A stretch of 64,000 bases of DNA from Arthrobacter sp. Soil736 (GCF_001428005.1 NZ_LMSB01000008.1:46295-110294); one strand, 5' to 3'; shown: positions 34,718 to 44,132, counted from the first letter of the stretch. Notes: generated from the letters alone by a model not told the origin. Program-made: numbers and translations.

Positions 34718-36115
34718 TCAGGCGCTCAGTTCCGTTTCCAGCCGTTCAAGATCGGCGACGACGGCGGCGCGCTTGGGCGAGCGCGGCGGCAGGAGCTTCA
34801 GGGCGGCCAGCCGGACGCCGACGTCGTCCCTCGCCTCCGGCAGTTCCGCATACTTCAGCAGCGCCTCGGCGCTGCCGTCCGTCAGGACGGCCTCGCGCAG
34901 CAGCGCGGACACGCGGTCGCGCAGCTCCGCCACGCCCGGCGCCTCGGACCGAGGGAGCACGGCGCCGCGGTAGATCTCGAGGGCGATCCTGTGGGCGCCG
35001 CGCTGGAGGCAGTTCAGCACCTGGCCGCTGTCCGGCACGAGGTTCATGGTCAGCTTGTACGGGCGGGACTCCGGCACCGCCGAAGGGCTGAGCTGCTGGA
35101 GGACCCTGCGGAGGCGCACCATCTCGGCGCGCAGGGTAATGCTGGAGCCGTCGCCGGGATAGAGCAGCGTGCTGAGTTCCTCGGCGCTGAGGCCGTCCGG
35201 GTGGGTGCTCAGCAGGGCCAGGATTTCGCTGTGCCGTGCCGACAGCGCGACGGTCCGGCCCTCAAAGCTGAGCAGGGCCTGGTCCCGGCCCAGCAATTGC
35301 AGGCTGTTGCGGTACAGGCTGCCTTCCGGCGCAGAGCCGGACTTGGCAAGGGAACCGGGGCTCCGCCGTCGTGCCGGCGTCCGCGCCTGGGCGGCCGCCA
35401 GCTGGAGCCGTTCGACGCGCAGCTGCGCCTGCGCCGCGGCCACGGTGGCCTCCACGAGGGACAGCGTGTGGGGTGCCACGGCCGACTCCGTGCCGGTAAT
35501 GTCCACGACGCCCAGCAGTGCACCCGAATCCGGGTCCTGGAACGGAACGGCCGTGCAGCTCCACGGGTGGACGGAACGTTTGTAGTGCTCGGCGCCGGAG
35601 ATCTGGATGCCGCGGCCCAGGGCGAGCGCCGTTCCCGGAGCACTGGTTCCCACCTTGGCCTCGGACCAGTCCGCGCCCGGAACGAACATCATGCCCTCTG
35701 CGCGGCGCCGCATCACGGGGTCGCCTTCCACCCACAGCAGCCGGCCCATTTCATCGCCGACGGCAACCAGCAGGCCGCTGTCGTGGCTGGGCTGGATGAG
35801 GAGCTTTTGGATCACGGGCATGATGGTGGCGAGGGGGTGCTGGCGGCGGTATTCCTCCAGCTCTTCCCGGTCCATGGCCAGCGGCGCCTCGGGGACGTCC
35901 GGGTTGGCCTTCAGCTTCGCCGAGCGCTGCCAGGATTCCCGGATCAGGCGGCGGAGGCCGGGAATCTCCTGCGCCTGCGGAAAGGCGTGGACCTCGGGCA
36001 TGGTGCCGCGGGCGTCCAGTTGCCCGTCCAGATATTCGTGGCCTGCCAGGGCGCGCCGCTGGGTCAGCTCCGCGGACTCGCCTCCGGGTGTTGCCGGCTG
36101 GATCAGGTTCTTCAT
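34718..36115 (-). CDS. GAF-domain transcriptional regulator (AcoR-like sensor part with winged helix)
   Basis: 465 aa. ATG 36115 is chosen for AGGAG five bases before it (another ATG lies six codons upstream). The N-terminal half carries a GAF sensor like that of AcoR activators (RLIRESWQRS near residue 60; LLWVEGDPVMRRRAEGMMFVPGADW; GTALALGRGIQISGAEHY; HPWSCTAVPFQDP). The sigma-54 AAA+ domain of AcoR is absent. Instead the C-terminal half has a winged-helix/bacterial transcriptional activator-like region (LSAEELSTLLYPGDGSSITLRAEMVRLRRVL). Such proteins sit beside acetaldehyde dehydrogenase genes in actinobacteria. It probably activates the operon through the palindromes 100 bases downstream. 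Confidence 0.88.
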   Translation of the reverse strand: MKNLIQPATPGGESAELTQRRALAGHEYLDGQLDARGTMPEVHAFPQAQEIPGLRRLIRESWQRSAKLKANPDVPEAPLAMDREELEEYRRQHPLATIMPVIQKLLIQPSHDSGLLVAVGDEMGRLLWVEGDPVMRRRAEGMMFVPGADWSEAKVGTSAPGTALALGRGIQISGAEHYKRSVHPWSCTAVPFQDPDSGALLGVVDITGTESAVAPHTLSLVEATVAAAQAQLRVERLQLAAAQARTPARRRSPGSLAKSGSAPEGSLYRNSLQLLGRDQALLSFEGRTVALSARHSEILALLSTHPDGLSAEELSTLLYPGDGSSITLRAEMVRLRRVLQQLSPSAVPESRPYKLTMNLVPDSGQVLNCLQRGAHRIALEIYRGAVLPRSEAPGVAELRDRVSALLREAVLTDGSAEALLKYAELPEARDDVGVRLAALKLLPPRSPKRAAVVADLERLETELSA

Positions 36116-36322
36116 CGAACTCCTGTGTGACACACTTGCTCGCGCCTGCCGCCGCCTTCTGGCGGGGCTGCCGCCGGGCGCGGCCCATCAAGGTGCGCGC
36201 GCTATGTCGGCCCAGTCTAACCTCGCGCGGACTCCCCCGTCACTCCCCGTCACTCCCCGGCGGAGGCCGCCCGGTCGCTCCGGGCGGGAACCGGGCGGAA
36301 CACCGGGGCGGAGAAAGTGGCG

Positions 36323-36709
36323 CTACTGGGACGCTACCGGAGAGCTCAGGTCGACGAAGGTTCCGTCGGGGCAGCGGAGGTAGGACACGGTCTGGCCCCA
36401 CGGCCTGGCGGAGGGTTCGAGCAAGGGTTCCGCTCCGGCGTCGACCGCCCGGCGGAAGTCCTCTTCCACCGTTTCGGTGAGCAGCGCGACCTCGAAGCCC
36501 ATGTCCGTGGAGCGGCCCGCGCGGTGGCCCTGCGGGAGGTGGGACTGGCCGGCGTCGTACGACGCGAAGGCGAGCGTGGCCCCGCCGGTCTCCAATTCCC
36601 CGTAGTTCGTGCCGTAGCTGACCTTGGTTGCCAGCCCGAATGCCTTGTCGAAGAACGCCAGCGATTCCGCGACGTCGGATACGTAGATGATGGTTTTTGC
36701 GAATTCCAT
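36323..36709 (-). CDS. VOC (glyoxalase/bleomycin-resistance fold) family protein
   Basis: 128 aa with the vicinal-oxygen-chelate pattern: FAKTIIYVSDVAESLAFFDKAFG at the start and an C-terminal EPSARPWGQTVSYLRCPDGTFVDLSSP. Metal ligands seem partly substituted, as is common in uncharacterised members. ATG at 36709 with AAGGAG eight bases upstream. It is divergent from the sigma factor gene (87 bases apart), a frequent partnership that may be regulatory. Confidence 0.9.
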   Translation of the reverse strand: MEFAKTIIYVSDVAESLAFFDKAFGLATKVSYGTNYGELETGGATLAFASYDAGQSHLPQGHRAGRSTDMGFEVALLTETVEEDFRRAVDAGAEPLLEPSARPWGQTVSYLRCPDGTFVDLSSPVASQ

Positions 36710-36796
36710 GGGAGGTCTCCTTGCCTGATGGGCGCTGTCACAGTTGCCGGTTGGGTTCCGTCAATACAATGACGGAACAAGGCGGAGGAATGTGAC

Positions 36797-37741
36797 ATGG
36801 ACCAGAACGAGCTGCTCGCCCGGGGGTTCGAGGCGCACCGGGGACATCTGCGGTCGGTGGCCTACCGGATGCTGGGCTCGCTCAGCGAAGCGGACGACGC
36901 CGTCCAGGAGTCCTGGCTCCGGCTTAGCCGTGCGGACACGTCGGGCGTCGAGAACCTGCGCGGCTGGCTGACCACCGTGGTGGGCCGGGTGTGCCTGGAC
37001 ATGCTGCGGTCGCGGACGTCGCGCCGCGAGGACCCGCTCCCCGACGACGCGCCGCTCCTGCCCGGAAGTTCCGCAGGCCTGGCCCGGGGTGCCGCGGAAC
37101 TGGCCGGGGACCGGGGCGGTTCGGGCGATCCCGAGCACCAGGCCGAGCTCGCCGACTCGGTGGGCCTGGCCCTGCTCGTGGTGCTGGAAACGCTGAGCCC
37201 CGCCGAACGGCTGGCGTTTGTCCTGCACGATTTGTTCGCCGTGCCGTTCGATGAGATCGCCGTCATTGCCGGCCACTCCCCCGCAGCGGTGCGGCAGCTC
37301 GCGAGCCGCGCGCGCCGCCGGGTCCAGGGCGCAGAGGTCCAGGGCTCAGCGGCGGTCCACGAATCTGCAGAGCCCGACGCCGGCCGGGCGCGTCAGCGGG
37401 CCGTCGTCGAGGCGTTCCTGGACGCCTCACGGAACGGAAACTTTGACGCCCTCCTCGCGCTGCTGGACCCCGACGCCGTGGTCCGGGTGGACGCCGCGGC
37501 CGCCGGTTTCGGCGCCGAGGGCGCGGACGGGGCGCAGGCGGTGGCGGTCACGTTCTCCGGCCGCGCGCAGGCCGCCGAACTGGCGCTCATCGACGGCGCC
37601 GCCGGCGCCGTGTGGGCCCCGGGCGGCCAGCCGCGCGTCGTGTTCGGCTTCACCCTGGAGGGCGGCAGGATCGCGCGGATCGATATCCTGGCGGATCCCG
37701 CCGTGCTCAGCGGGCTGGAGCTGGCGTTTGTGGACAGGTAA
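36797..37741 (+). CDS. ECF sigma factor, SigJ type with SnoaL-like domain
   Basis: 314 aa. Region 2 (LRSVAYRMLGSLSEADDAVQESWLRL) and region 4 (LSPAERLAFVLHDLFAVPFDEIAVIAGHSPAAVRQLASRARRRV) are typical of the ECF41/SigJ group. After residue 195 a SnoaL-like domain follows (RQRAVVEAFLDASRNGNFDALLALLDPDAVVRVD), which in this group replaces the anti-sigma factor as internal regulator. GGAGGAA precedes the ATG at 36797. Target genes unknown; the divergent VOC protein is a candidate. It ends at a hairpin shared with the next gene. Confidence 0.94.
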   Translation: MDQNELLARGFEAHRGHLRSVAYRMLGSLSEADDAVQESWLRLSRADTSGVENLRGWLTTVVGRVCLDMLRSRTSRREDPLPDDAPLLPGSSAGLARGAAELAGDRGGSGDPEHQAELADSVGLALLVVLETLSPAERLAFVLHDLFAVPFDEIAVIAGHSPAAVRQLASRARRRVQGAEVQGSAAVHESAEPDAGRARQRAVVEAFLDASRNGNFDALLALLDPDAVVRVDAAAAGFGAEGADGAQAVAVTFSGRAQAAELALIDGAAGAVWAPGGQPRVVFGFTLEGGRIARIDILADPAVLSGLELAFVDR

Positions 37742-37744
37742 GAA

Positions 37745-37798
37745 GCGCGATCGAACAGTTGAGGCCCGCCGCTGCGGGCCTCAACTGTTCGTTCGCGC
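37745..37798. repeat. Long hairpin (repeat family A) serving convergent genes
   Basis: Two 25-base arms, 24 of 25 paired, with CGCT loop. The core GCGCGAxCGAACAGTTGAGG reappears with changes at 41510-41659 and 42653-42713. Placed between the convergent sigma factor and reductase genes, it can act as a two-way terminator. Confidence 0.8.
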
Positions 37799-37813
37799 TG
37801 TTGTTGGTGGGTG

Positions 37814-39247
37814 CTAGCCGCGGGAGATCTCGATCATTTCCTCGCGCGGGACCACCTTGATGCGTTCACGGACGACGCCGTCGGACGCCCCGGACTCCGA
37901 CCACGCCGCGCCGAGGGCTGCTTCGTGCGCGTTCAGCCTGTTCCAGCCTTCCCACGTGGTGTACTCGATGCCCCGTTCTTCCAGGAGATCGATGATAGCC
38001 TCCGGGTCGGGGTTCTTGGCGGGGGGCAGCGTCAGCCGGTCCTCAAGGAGGAAGCCGATGGTTTCCAGGGCATCGCCCTTGGTGTGCCCGATCAGGCCCA
38101 CAGGTCCGCGCTTGATCCAGCCGGTCGCGTAGATGCCGGGAACGGGGTTGCCGTCGGCATCCAGGACGCGGCCGCCCTCGTTGGGGATGACGCCGCGCCT
38201 GGCGTCGTACTCCAGCTCGTCCAGCGCGGAGCCGTGGTAGCCGATGGCGCGGTACACGGCCTGCACCGGGTAGTCGATGAACTCCCCCGTGCCCTTGACG
38301 TTTCCGGTGCCGTCCAGCTGCATGCGCTCGAACTTGATGCCCGCCACCTTGCCGGACCCGGCGTCGTCGTAAATCTCTACCGGGCTGTGCAGGAAGTGCA
38401 GGTGCAGGCGGCGGGAGGACGGCTCCTCAGCCTCGGCGTGCTCCTCCACGAGCCAGTTGGTCATGGTGTTCACCATGGTCTTGGTCTGGTTGTTGCTGCG
38501 GATCGCGTCGTCGGAGGCCTCGTCGAACTCGAAGTCCTCGGGGTAGAGAACGATGTCCACGTCCTCGGCATGGCTGAGTTCACGCAGCTCCAGCGGCGTG
38601 AATTTCACCTGGGCCGGGCCGCGGCGTCCGAAGACGTGGACGTCCGTCACGGGCGAGTTCTTCAGGCCCTGGTAGACGTTGTCCGGAATTTCCGTGGCGA
38701 GCAGCTCGTCCGCGTGCTTCACCAGCATGCGGGCCACGTCCAGGGCCACGTTGCCGTTGCCGATCACGGCGATTTCCTTGGCGTCCAGCGGCCATTCGCG
38801 GGGCACGTCCGGGTGGCCGTCGTACCAGGACACGAAGTCGGCGCCGCCGAAAGAGCCTTCAAGTTCGACGCCCGGGATGTCCAGATCGGCATCCTTGATG
38901 GCCCCCGTGGAGAAGATCACGGCGTCGTAGAAGGCCCGGAAATCGTGCAGCTTCAGGTCACGGCCGTAGGTCACGTTGCCCAGAAAGCGGATGTCGCCGC
39001 GGTCCAGGACCTTGTGCAGGGCATTGACGATGCCCTTGATGCGCGGGTGGTCCGGGGCAACGCCGTAGCGGATCAGGCCGTACGGCGCAGGGTAGGCCTC
39101 GAAAAGGTCGATGCTGACCTCGAAGTCCCCGCCCTTGACCTCGTTGGACTTGGTCAGGATGTCCGCAGCATAGACACCGGCGGGTCCGGCGCCGACGATC
39201 GCGACGCGGAGCGGCCGTTTGGCGGCGGATTCAGCTGAGTTGGACAC
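37814..39247 (-). CDS. fprA: Ferredoxin/NADP reductase-like FAD oxidoreductase, FprA type (paralogue 1)
   Basis: 477 aa. The GTG at 39247 is chosen: AGAAGGG lies six bases before it, and the larger open frame (to 40192) runs into a topoisomerase pseudogene. FAD motif VAIVGAGPAGVYAADIL near residue 18 and NADPH motif IAVIGNGNVALDVARML near residue 155; the C-terminal GWIKRGPVGLIGHTKGDALET is the FprA hallmark. It passes electrons between NADPH and ferredoxin. Closely related paralogue 2 is at 58418-59884. No ferredoxin is next to it. Confidence 0.92.
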   Translation of the reverse strand: MSNSAESAAKRPLRVAIVGAGPAGVYAADILTKSNEVKGGDFEVSIDLFEAYPAPYGLIRYGVAPDHPRIKGIVNALHKVLDRGDIRFLGNVTYGRDLKLHDFRAFYDAVIFSTGAIKDADLDIPGVELEGSFGGADFVSWYDGHPDVPREWPLDAKEIAVIGNGNVALDVARMLVKHADELLATEIPDNVYQGLKNSPVTDVHVFGRRGPAQVKFTPLELRELSHAEDVDIVLYPEDFEFDEASDDAIRSNNQTKTMVNTMTNWLVEEHAEAEEPSSRRLHLHFLHSPVEIYDDAGSGKVAGIKFERMQLDGTGNVKGTGEFIDYPVQAVYRAIGYHGSALDELEYDARRGVIPNEGGRVLDADGNPVPGIYATGWIKRGPVGLIGHTKGDALETIGFLLEDRLTLPPAKNPDPEAIIDLLEERGIEYTTWEGWNRLNAHEAALGAAWSESGASDGVVRERIKVVPREEMIEISRG

Positions 39248-39350
39248 CGGGAGCCCTTCTGGAACGGGAGACTGCGCCCGATCAACAGGGCGCACAATGG
39301 TCAATTCTAATTGTCCGCGCCATTCCGCGGTGAACGCGTGACGCGGGGCG

Positions 39351-40348
39351 TCAGCCGCCGCTGCGCAGTGCCACCACCTCGCCCTCGCGGTAGAGCAGGG
39401 CGCGCAGCTCCGATTCCACCGAGTCCAGCCTCTTGGGGTCGATGGTTTCGCCGGACGAGAAGTGGTCCAGCAGGCGGGGGTCAACGTAGCTTTTCCGGGC
39501 GATCGAGGCGTGTTCCCCAGTACTGCGGCCGCGTCCTGCATGGCGGTGCTGATGACGCTCTTCCGCCCAGCCACCGTTTTCTGCGGTCCGCCCTGAGCCA
39601 GGCCGGCGGCCGCGGCGGCCGTGCCCCGCAGTGTCCTGAAGACCTTCGCCGTGAAGTCGGAGCCCGTGCGTTTCTTCACGTAGCCGTTGATGTCGGCGCT
39701 GGTCAGCGGATGCCACTTCCGCCCCTCCTTGTACGCCAGCAGCCGCGCGTTGCCGCCGCGCCGTTTGAGCACCCGGACCAGGGCGGCGAGGTCCTGGTCC
39801 GCGATTTCGGACTCCCAGGTCTTGCCGCTCTTGGCCGGAAAGCTGAGCTGCAGGCTGTCCTTGCGCACACGGACATTGGCGCAGAGGAGGGTGGCCAGGC
39901 CGTGGCTGCGGTTTTCGTTGGTGTAGCGCTCGGAGCCGACACGCAGCGATCCGCTGTCCAGCATCCGGAAGGCGGCGGCCAGGACGCGTTGCCGGGTGAC
40001 GCCGTCGCTCCGGAGATCCATGGTGACGAGCCGGCGCGCCGCCGGCAGCGACTCCGCGAGCTGGAGCGCACGGTCGAATTTCACCCGGTCTTTCCGCTCC
40101 CGCCACTCGGGATGGTAGATGTACTCGCGGCGCCCCACGGCGTCCAACCCCGTGGCCTGGATGTGGCCGTTCTCAAACGGTGCAATCCACACGTCCGTCT
40201 AGGCCGGCGGAATGCCGATGCTTTCGAGGCGGTCCCGCACGGGCCCGGGCGGCAGCGTGTTCCCGTCGAGGTCCCGGTAGCTGAAGCCGGTTCCGGCCGC
40301 CACCCTGCGGTAGCCGCGCCCGGAAGCGTTGCTGTGGCGGAGCCTCAT
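39351..40348 (-). pseudogene. DNA topoisomerase IB, inactivated
   Basis: The family sequence can be followed for about 330 residues from the ATG at 40348 (CAGGAA upstream): MRLRHSNASGRGYRR and GPVRDRLESIGIPPA, then a TAG (40199-40201) where the family has a tryptophan codon, then WIAPFENGHIQATG, a helix with SERYTNENRSHGLATLL, and the active-site piece ARKSYVDPRLLDHF. The last part is reached only after a one-base deletion near 39507. A nonsense change (TGG to TAG) plus a frameshift make a full-length product impossible. Type IB topoisomerases relax supercoils; the intact form is common in actinobacteria. Confidence 0.88.
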
Positions 40349-40471
40349 CGGGCCGATTCCTGCCGGTGCGTCATGCTCATAGTGGCAAGCCTACTGACTA
40401 ATCCGGCGCGGTAGGCCAACACGCTTCCGCGCAGACGGAATACCTGCCGTCCGGGTGGTGTTATTGCTCTT

Positions 40472-41527
40472 GTGCCTACGCCCAACGGATCCGTATCCTC
40501 CGCTGTCCCCGCTGCCGCCCGTCCCGGCGCAGCGCCTTCCGACGTGGTCCGGCCCGGCGCTGGCCCTTCCGGCGGTCCGGGCGGCCTGAAGGCCGTGGAC
40601 AAGGAGACGACGGCGGGTGTTCTGTTCGGCATCGGCGCCTACGGGCTGTGGGGCCTGCTTCCCCTGTACTTCTTCGTGCTCCAGCCGGCAAGCGCCGTCG
40701 AAATCGTGGCAAACCGGGTTGTCTGGTCCCTGCTCTTCTGCACGCTGCTGATCACCGTCACGCGGACCTGGCGGGTCTTGGGTGCGGCGTTCCGGAACCG
40801 TTCCGTGCTTCTCACCCTGGCGATCGCGGCCGGGCTGATTGCGGTCAACTGGCTGACGTACACCTACGGCGTGACCACCGGGCAGGCCGTCGAAGCCTCA
40901 CTCGGCTACTTCATCAACCCCCTCGTGTCCGTCCTGCTCGGCGTGTTCGTGCTCAAGGAGACGCTCCGGCCCCTGCAGTGGGCCGCCGTCGGAATCGGTT
41001 TCATTGCCGTGATCGTGCTGACGTTCTCCTACGGCAAGCTGCCGTGGATTGCACTCACGCTGGCCGTCAGCTTCGGGCTGTACGGGTTCGTCAAGAAGCG
41101 GGTGGGGCCGCGCGTCGACGCGATCACCAGCCTCACGGTGGAGACCATCGTCCTCGCTCCCCTGGCCGCCGCCACCATGATTTTCCTGGCGGTCAGCGGG
41201 AGCGCGTCGCTGGCGAGCCACGGCGCCGGGCACTTCTGGCTGTTCGTGTCATCCGGCGTCATTACCGCGGTGCCGCTGCTGTTTTTCGGCGCATCCGCCC
41301 GCCGGCTGCCCATGACCACCATCGGGCTGTTGCAGTACTTCGCGCCGGTGCTGCAGTTCGTCGTTGCCCTGGCGGTGTTCCAGGAGGCCATGACCCTGGA
41401 CCGGTGGATCGGGTTCGGCGTCGTGTGGCTGGCCCTGCTGGTGCTCACGGTGGACATGCTGGCCGTCGCCCGAAAGAACTCCGTCGCCAAGAGGCAGTCC
41501 CTGCGGGAAGCGCGAACGAACACTTAA
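40472..41527 (+). CDS. rarD: EamA-family transporter RarD
   Basis: 351 aa membrane protein with ten predicted helices, RarD subfamily (GVLFGIGAYGLWGLLPLYFFVLQPASAVEIVANRVVWSLL is diagnostic). The first 45 residues are alanine/proline-rich and poorly conserved, so the GTG at 40472 may be a little early. Function in RarD is not well set (linked to chloramphenicol tolerance in Pseudomonas); substrate unknown. Its last six codons (EARTNT) are formed by a repeat-family-A element. Confidence 0.88.
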   Translation: MPTPNGSVSSAVPAAARPGAAPSDVVRPGAGPSGGPGGLKAVDKETTAGVLFGIGAYGLWGLLPLYFFVLQPASAVEIVANRVVWSLLFCTLLITVTRTWRVLGAAFRNRSVLLTLAIAAGLIAVNWLTYTYGVTTGQAVEASLGYFINPLVSVLLGVFVLKETLRPLQWAAVGIGFIAVIVLTFSYGKLPWIALTLAVSFGLYGFVKKRVGPRVDAITSLTVETIVLAPLAAATMIFLAVSGSASLASHGAGHFWLFVSSGVITAVPLLFFGASARRLPMTTIGLLQYFAPVLQFVVALAVFQEAMTLDRWIGFGVVWLALLVLTVDMLAVARKNSVAKRQSLREARTNT

Positions 41528-41659
41528 GCCCCCGCCGCTTCCTCGCCTGCCCTCACCCGCCGAAGCGCGAACGAGCACTTAATGCCCGATTTTCCCGCGG
41601 TTTGGGGGCATTATCTGTCCGTTCGCGCTCAGGGGAGGGCCTTAAGTGTTCGTTCGCGC
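41510..41659. repeat. Repeat family A cluster, four copies in two orientations
   Basis: GCGCGAACG starts at 41510 and 41565 on the plus strand; CGTTCGCGC copies end at 41629 and 41659. The pair 41565/41629 is the typical palindrome with TTAATGCCC / GGGGGCATTA. The first copy forms the end of rarD. The cluster separates the convergent rarD and universal stress protein genes. Confidence 0.85.
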
Positions 41660-41671
41660 TCAGGGGAGGGC

Positions 41672-42511
41672 TCAGAGTTCGTGGGCCGGGCCGACCCGTT
41701 CGTAATCCCGCGGAACAACCACCATGGGCACCGGCAGGGCCCGCAGCACCTTGTTGGCCGTGCTGCCGAGGAACATGCGGTTCTTCTGCGCCAGGCGCGA
41801 GGAGCCCACTATCAGGACCTCCCCCTCGTCCCATTCGAGACCGTCAATGGCTTCCTCGATGGTGCGGCCGTGGGCCACGATCACACTGACGCCGTGTCCG
41901 CCAGGCAGTCTTCCGGCGGCGTCGGCCAGCACGGTGTTGGCATGGATGTGTGCGGCGTTGATCGCCTCGCCGGCATCACCCGCGGCGTCCAGCTCGACGA
42001 GCGACACCAGGCGCAGGGGAACGCCGCGCCTCTTGGCCGCATCGATGGCGACGTCGATCGCGGCGTCGGCCCCGGCGCGCTGGCCCACGGCCAGCGTCAG
42101 CCGTGTCATCGGCGCTTTCCGCTGGTACCCCCGTGGCGCCAGAGCCACGGGAACGGGCGAGGCGTGCAGCAGGGCGTTGGCGACGCTGCCCACCGAATAG
42201 CGTTTGAACAAGCCGTTGCTCGCCGCGCCCACCACGATCAGGCCCGCTTTGAACTCCACCGCGGCGTCTATGAGCCCGCCGGCAAAGGAGTCCCCTTCCC
42301 GGACATGGAACTTGACCTCGAGGCCCTCGGGGACCTGGCCTAGCCCCTGCCGTTCGGCCGTCAGCACCTCCTGCTCGGCGGCGCTCGGGGCGCCCTTCTT
42401 CACTGCATAGACAAGGTCCAGGTAGGCTCCCTGGGCCATCGCCATGGATGAGGCCAGGGCGACGGCGTCCGCGCCGCGCTCGGTGGGTGTGTAGCCGACT
42501 ACGTATCGCAT
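41672..42511 (-). CDS. Universal stress protein with two UspA domains
   Basis: 279 aa: residues 1-140 and 147-275 are each a UspA fold. Domain 1 has GLIVVGAASNGLFKRYSVGSVANALLHASPVPVALAP, domain 2 has EVLIVGSSRLAQKNRMFLGSTANKVLRALPVPMVVVP; both show the G-x2-G-x9-G(S/T) ATP-binding pattern in usual or altered form. ATG at 42511 with GAGGGG upstream. Role is likely stress or dormancy survival, as in mycobacterial tandem Usps. Repeat A hairpins flank it on both sides. Confidence 0.9.
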   Translation of the reverse strand: MRYVVGYTPTERGADAVALASSMAMAQGAYLDLVYAVKKGAPSAAEQEVLTAERQGLGQVPEGLEVKFHVREGDSFAGGLIDAAVEFKAGLIVVGAASNGLFKRYSVGSVANALLHASPVPVALAPRGYQRKAPMTRLTLAVGQRAGADAAIDVAIDAAKRRGVPLRLVSLVELDAAGDAGEAINAAHIHANTVLADAAGRLPGGHGVSVIVAHGRTIEEAIDGLEWDEGEVLIVGSSRLAQKNRMFLGSTANKVLRALPVPMVVVPRDYERVGPAHEL

Positions 42512-42652
42512 GGGAAACCCCTCTTCGGGTCAGGGCAGGGCAGTGCCGCCCGGAATCCCGGCGTCGCTGCCCGGCCTGCGTTATCTGGTGCAGTGGTGAG
42601 ACTGACTCTACCCGCGGAAACGACGGCGGGCCGGGCACCTGGAAAAGTGCCC

Positions 42653-42713
42653 GCGAACGGGCAGATAATGCCCTGTTCAGCGCCTGCTGGGGGCGTTATC
42701 TGCCCGTTCGCGC
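42653..42713. repeat. Repeat family A hairpin between the stress protein and gabT
   Basis: CGCGAACGGGCAGATAATGCCC and its inverted partner GGGGCGTTATCTGCCCGTTCG form a 20-bp stem with a 16-base loop. Same family as 37745 and 41510. It follows gabT's stop on the minus strand and precedes the stress protein. Confidence 0.85.
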
Positions 42714-42737
42714 TTCTACGCGGTGACTACGCAGTGA

Positions 42738-44102
42738 CTACGCGTTGGCCTTGATGGCCGCGGCCAGCACGTCGAGGCCGTCCGTCAGGAGTTCGTCGCT
42801 GATGACCAGCGGGGGCAGCAGGCGGATGACGTTGCCATACGTGCCGCAGGTCAGGATGATGACGCCTTCCTTGAGGCAGGCGGCCGCCACAGCCTTGGTG
42901 AGCTCCGGGTTCGGCTCCTTGGACCCGGCCTGGACCAGCTCGATGGCCAGCATTGCGCCGCGCCCGCGGATGTCGCCGATCACGGAACGCTCAGAAAGCT
43001 CAGCTGCGAGCTCGCGGAGGCGGCCCACCGCCAGTTCCTCGATGTGCTTCGCCCGGCCGTTGAGGTTGTATTCCTTCATGGATCCGATGGAGGCCAGCGC
43101 AGCGGCGCACGCCACCGGGTTGCCGCCGTAGGTTCCGCCCAGGCCGCCCGGGTGGACGGCGTCGAGCAGGTCGGCCCGGCCGGTGATCGCGGACAACGGC
43201 ATGCCGCCGGCGATCCCCTTGGCCATGGTGATGATGTCCGGGACGACGCCCTCGTGGTTCACGGCGAACCATTCGCCCGTGCGGCAGAAGCCGGACTGGA
43301 CCTCGTCCGCGATGAAGACGATGCCCTTCTCCTTGGCCCATGCTGCCAGCGCCGGCAGGAAGCCGTCGGCCGGTACGATGAAGCCGCCCTCGCCCTGGAT
43401 CGGTTCGATGATGATCGCGGCAACCGATTCGCCGCCGATCTGCTTTTCGATCATGGTGATGGCGCGCTTGGCCGCCTCGGCACCGGTGATCTCCGGGTTT
43501 TCCTCGCGGTACGGGTAGCTCATGGGCATGCGGTAGACCTCGGGCGCAAACGGGCCGAAGTTGGTCTTGTACGGCATGGCCTTGGCGGTCAGCGCCATGG
43601 TCAGGTTGGTGCGGCCGTGGTAGGCGTGGTCAAAAGCGACGACGGCGTCCCGCCCGGTAGCGAGCCGCGCCACCTTGACGGCGTTTTCCACGGCCTCCGC
43701 ACCGGAGTTGAAGAGGACAGTGCGCTTCTCGTGGTCGCCCGGGGTGAGGCGGTTCAGCTGCTCGGCGACCGCGACGTACCCTTCGTACGGGGTGACCATG
43801 AAGCAGGTGTGGGTGAAGTGCTCCACGGCTTCCTTCACGGCGCCGACGACGGCGGGATCGGACGCGCCGACGCTCGTCACGGCGATGCCCGAGCCGAGGT
43901 CGATGAAGGAGTTGCCGTCGACGTCGTGGATGATGCCGCCGTCGGCGTCCGCGACGTAAACCGGAACGCTGGAGGCGACGCCGGCGGCAACCACTGCCTT
44001 GCGGCGTTCGGACAGTGCCACGGACTTGGGGCCCGGGAAGTCGGCCTGGACGCGCCGCTTCTGCTCGAGACGGTAGGTGATTTCGCTTGCGGTGGTGGTC
44101 AT
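42738..44102 (-). CDS. gabT: 4-aminobutyrate-2-oxoglutarate aminotransferase
   Basis: 454 aa class III aminotransferase. The PLP region IADEVQSGFCRTGEWFA and the catalytic lysine in DIITMAKGIAGGMPLSA are intact, and GGTYGGNPVACAAALA follows. GABA plus 2-oxoglutarate gives succinate semialdehyde plus glutamate. ATG 44102 follows AGAAAGGCA; 17 codons upstream in frame are repeat-C DNA, not protein. It is second in the operon after the aldehyde dehydrogenase, 130 bases apart, and regulated by the divergent PucR gene in inference. Confidence 0.95.
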   Translation of the reverse strand: MTTTASEITYRLEQKRRVQADFPGPKSVALSERRKAVVAAGVASSVPVYVADADGGIIHDVDGNSFIDLGSGIAVTSVGASDPAVVGAVKEAVEHFTHTCFMVTPYEGYVAVAEQLNRLTPGDHEKRTVLFNSGAEAVENAVKVARLATGRDAVVAFDHAYHGRTNLTMALTAKAMPYKTNFGPFAPEVYRMPMSYPYREENPEITGAEAAKRAITMIEKQIGGESVAAIIIEPIQGEGGFIVPADGFLPALAAWAKEKGIVFIADEVQSGFCRTGEWFAVNHEGVVPDIITMAKGIAGGMPLSAITGRADLLDAVHPGGLGGTYGGNPVACAAALASIGSMKEYNLNGRAKHIEELAVGRLRELAAELSERSVIGDIRGRGAMLAIELVQAGSKEPNPELTKAVAAACLKEGVIILTCGTYGNVIRLLPPLVISDELLTDGLDVLAAAIKANA

Positions 44103-44132
44103 GGGAATGCCTTTCTGGTGGGTGCCGGTCCG

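Noticed and set aside
39248..40192. Fusion of topoisomerase IB to ferredoxin reductase in one long frame
   Set aside because: The join is created by the frameshift in the topoisomerase; the reductase has its own GTG and ribosome site at 39247.
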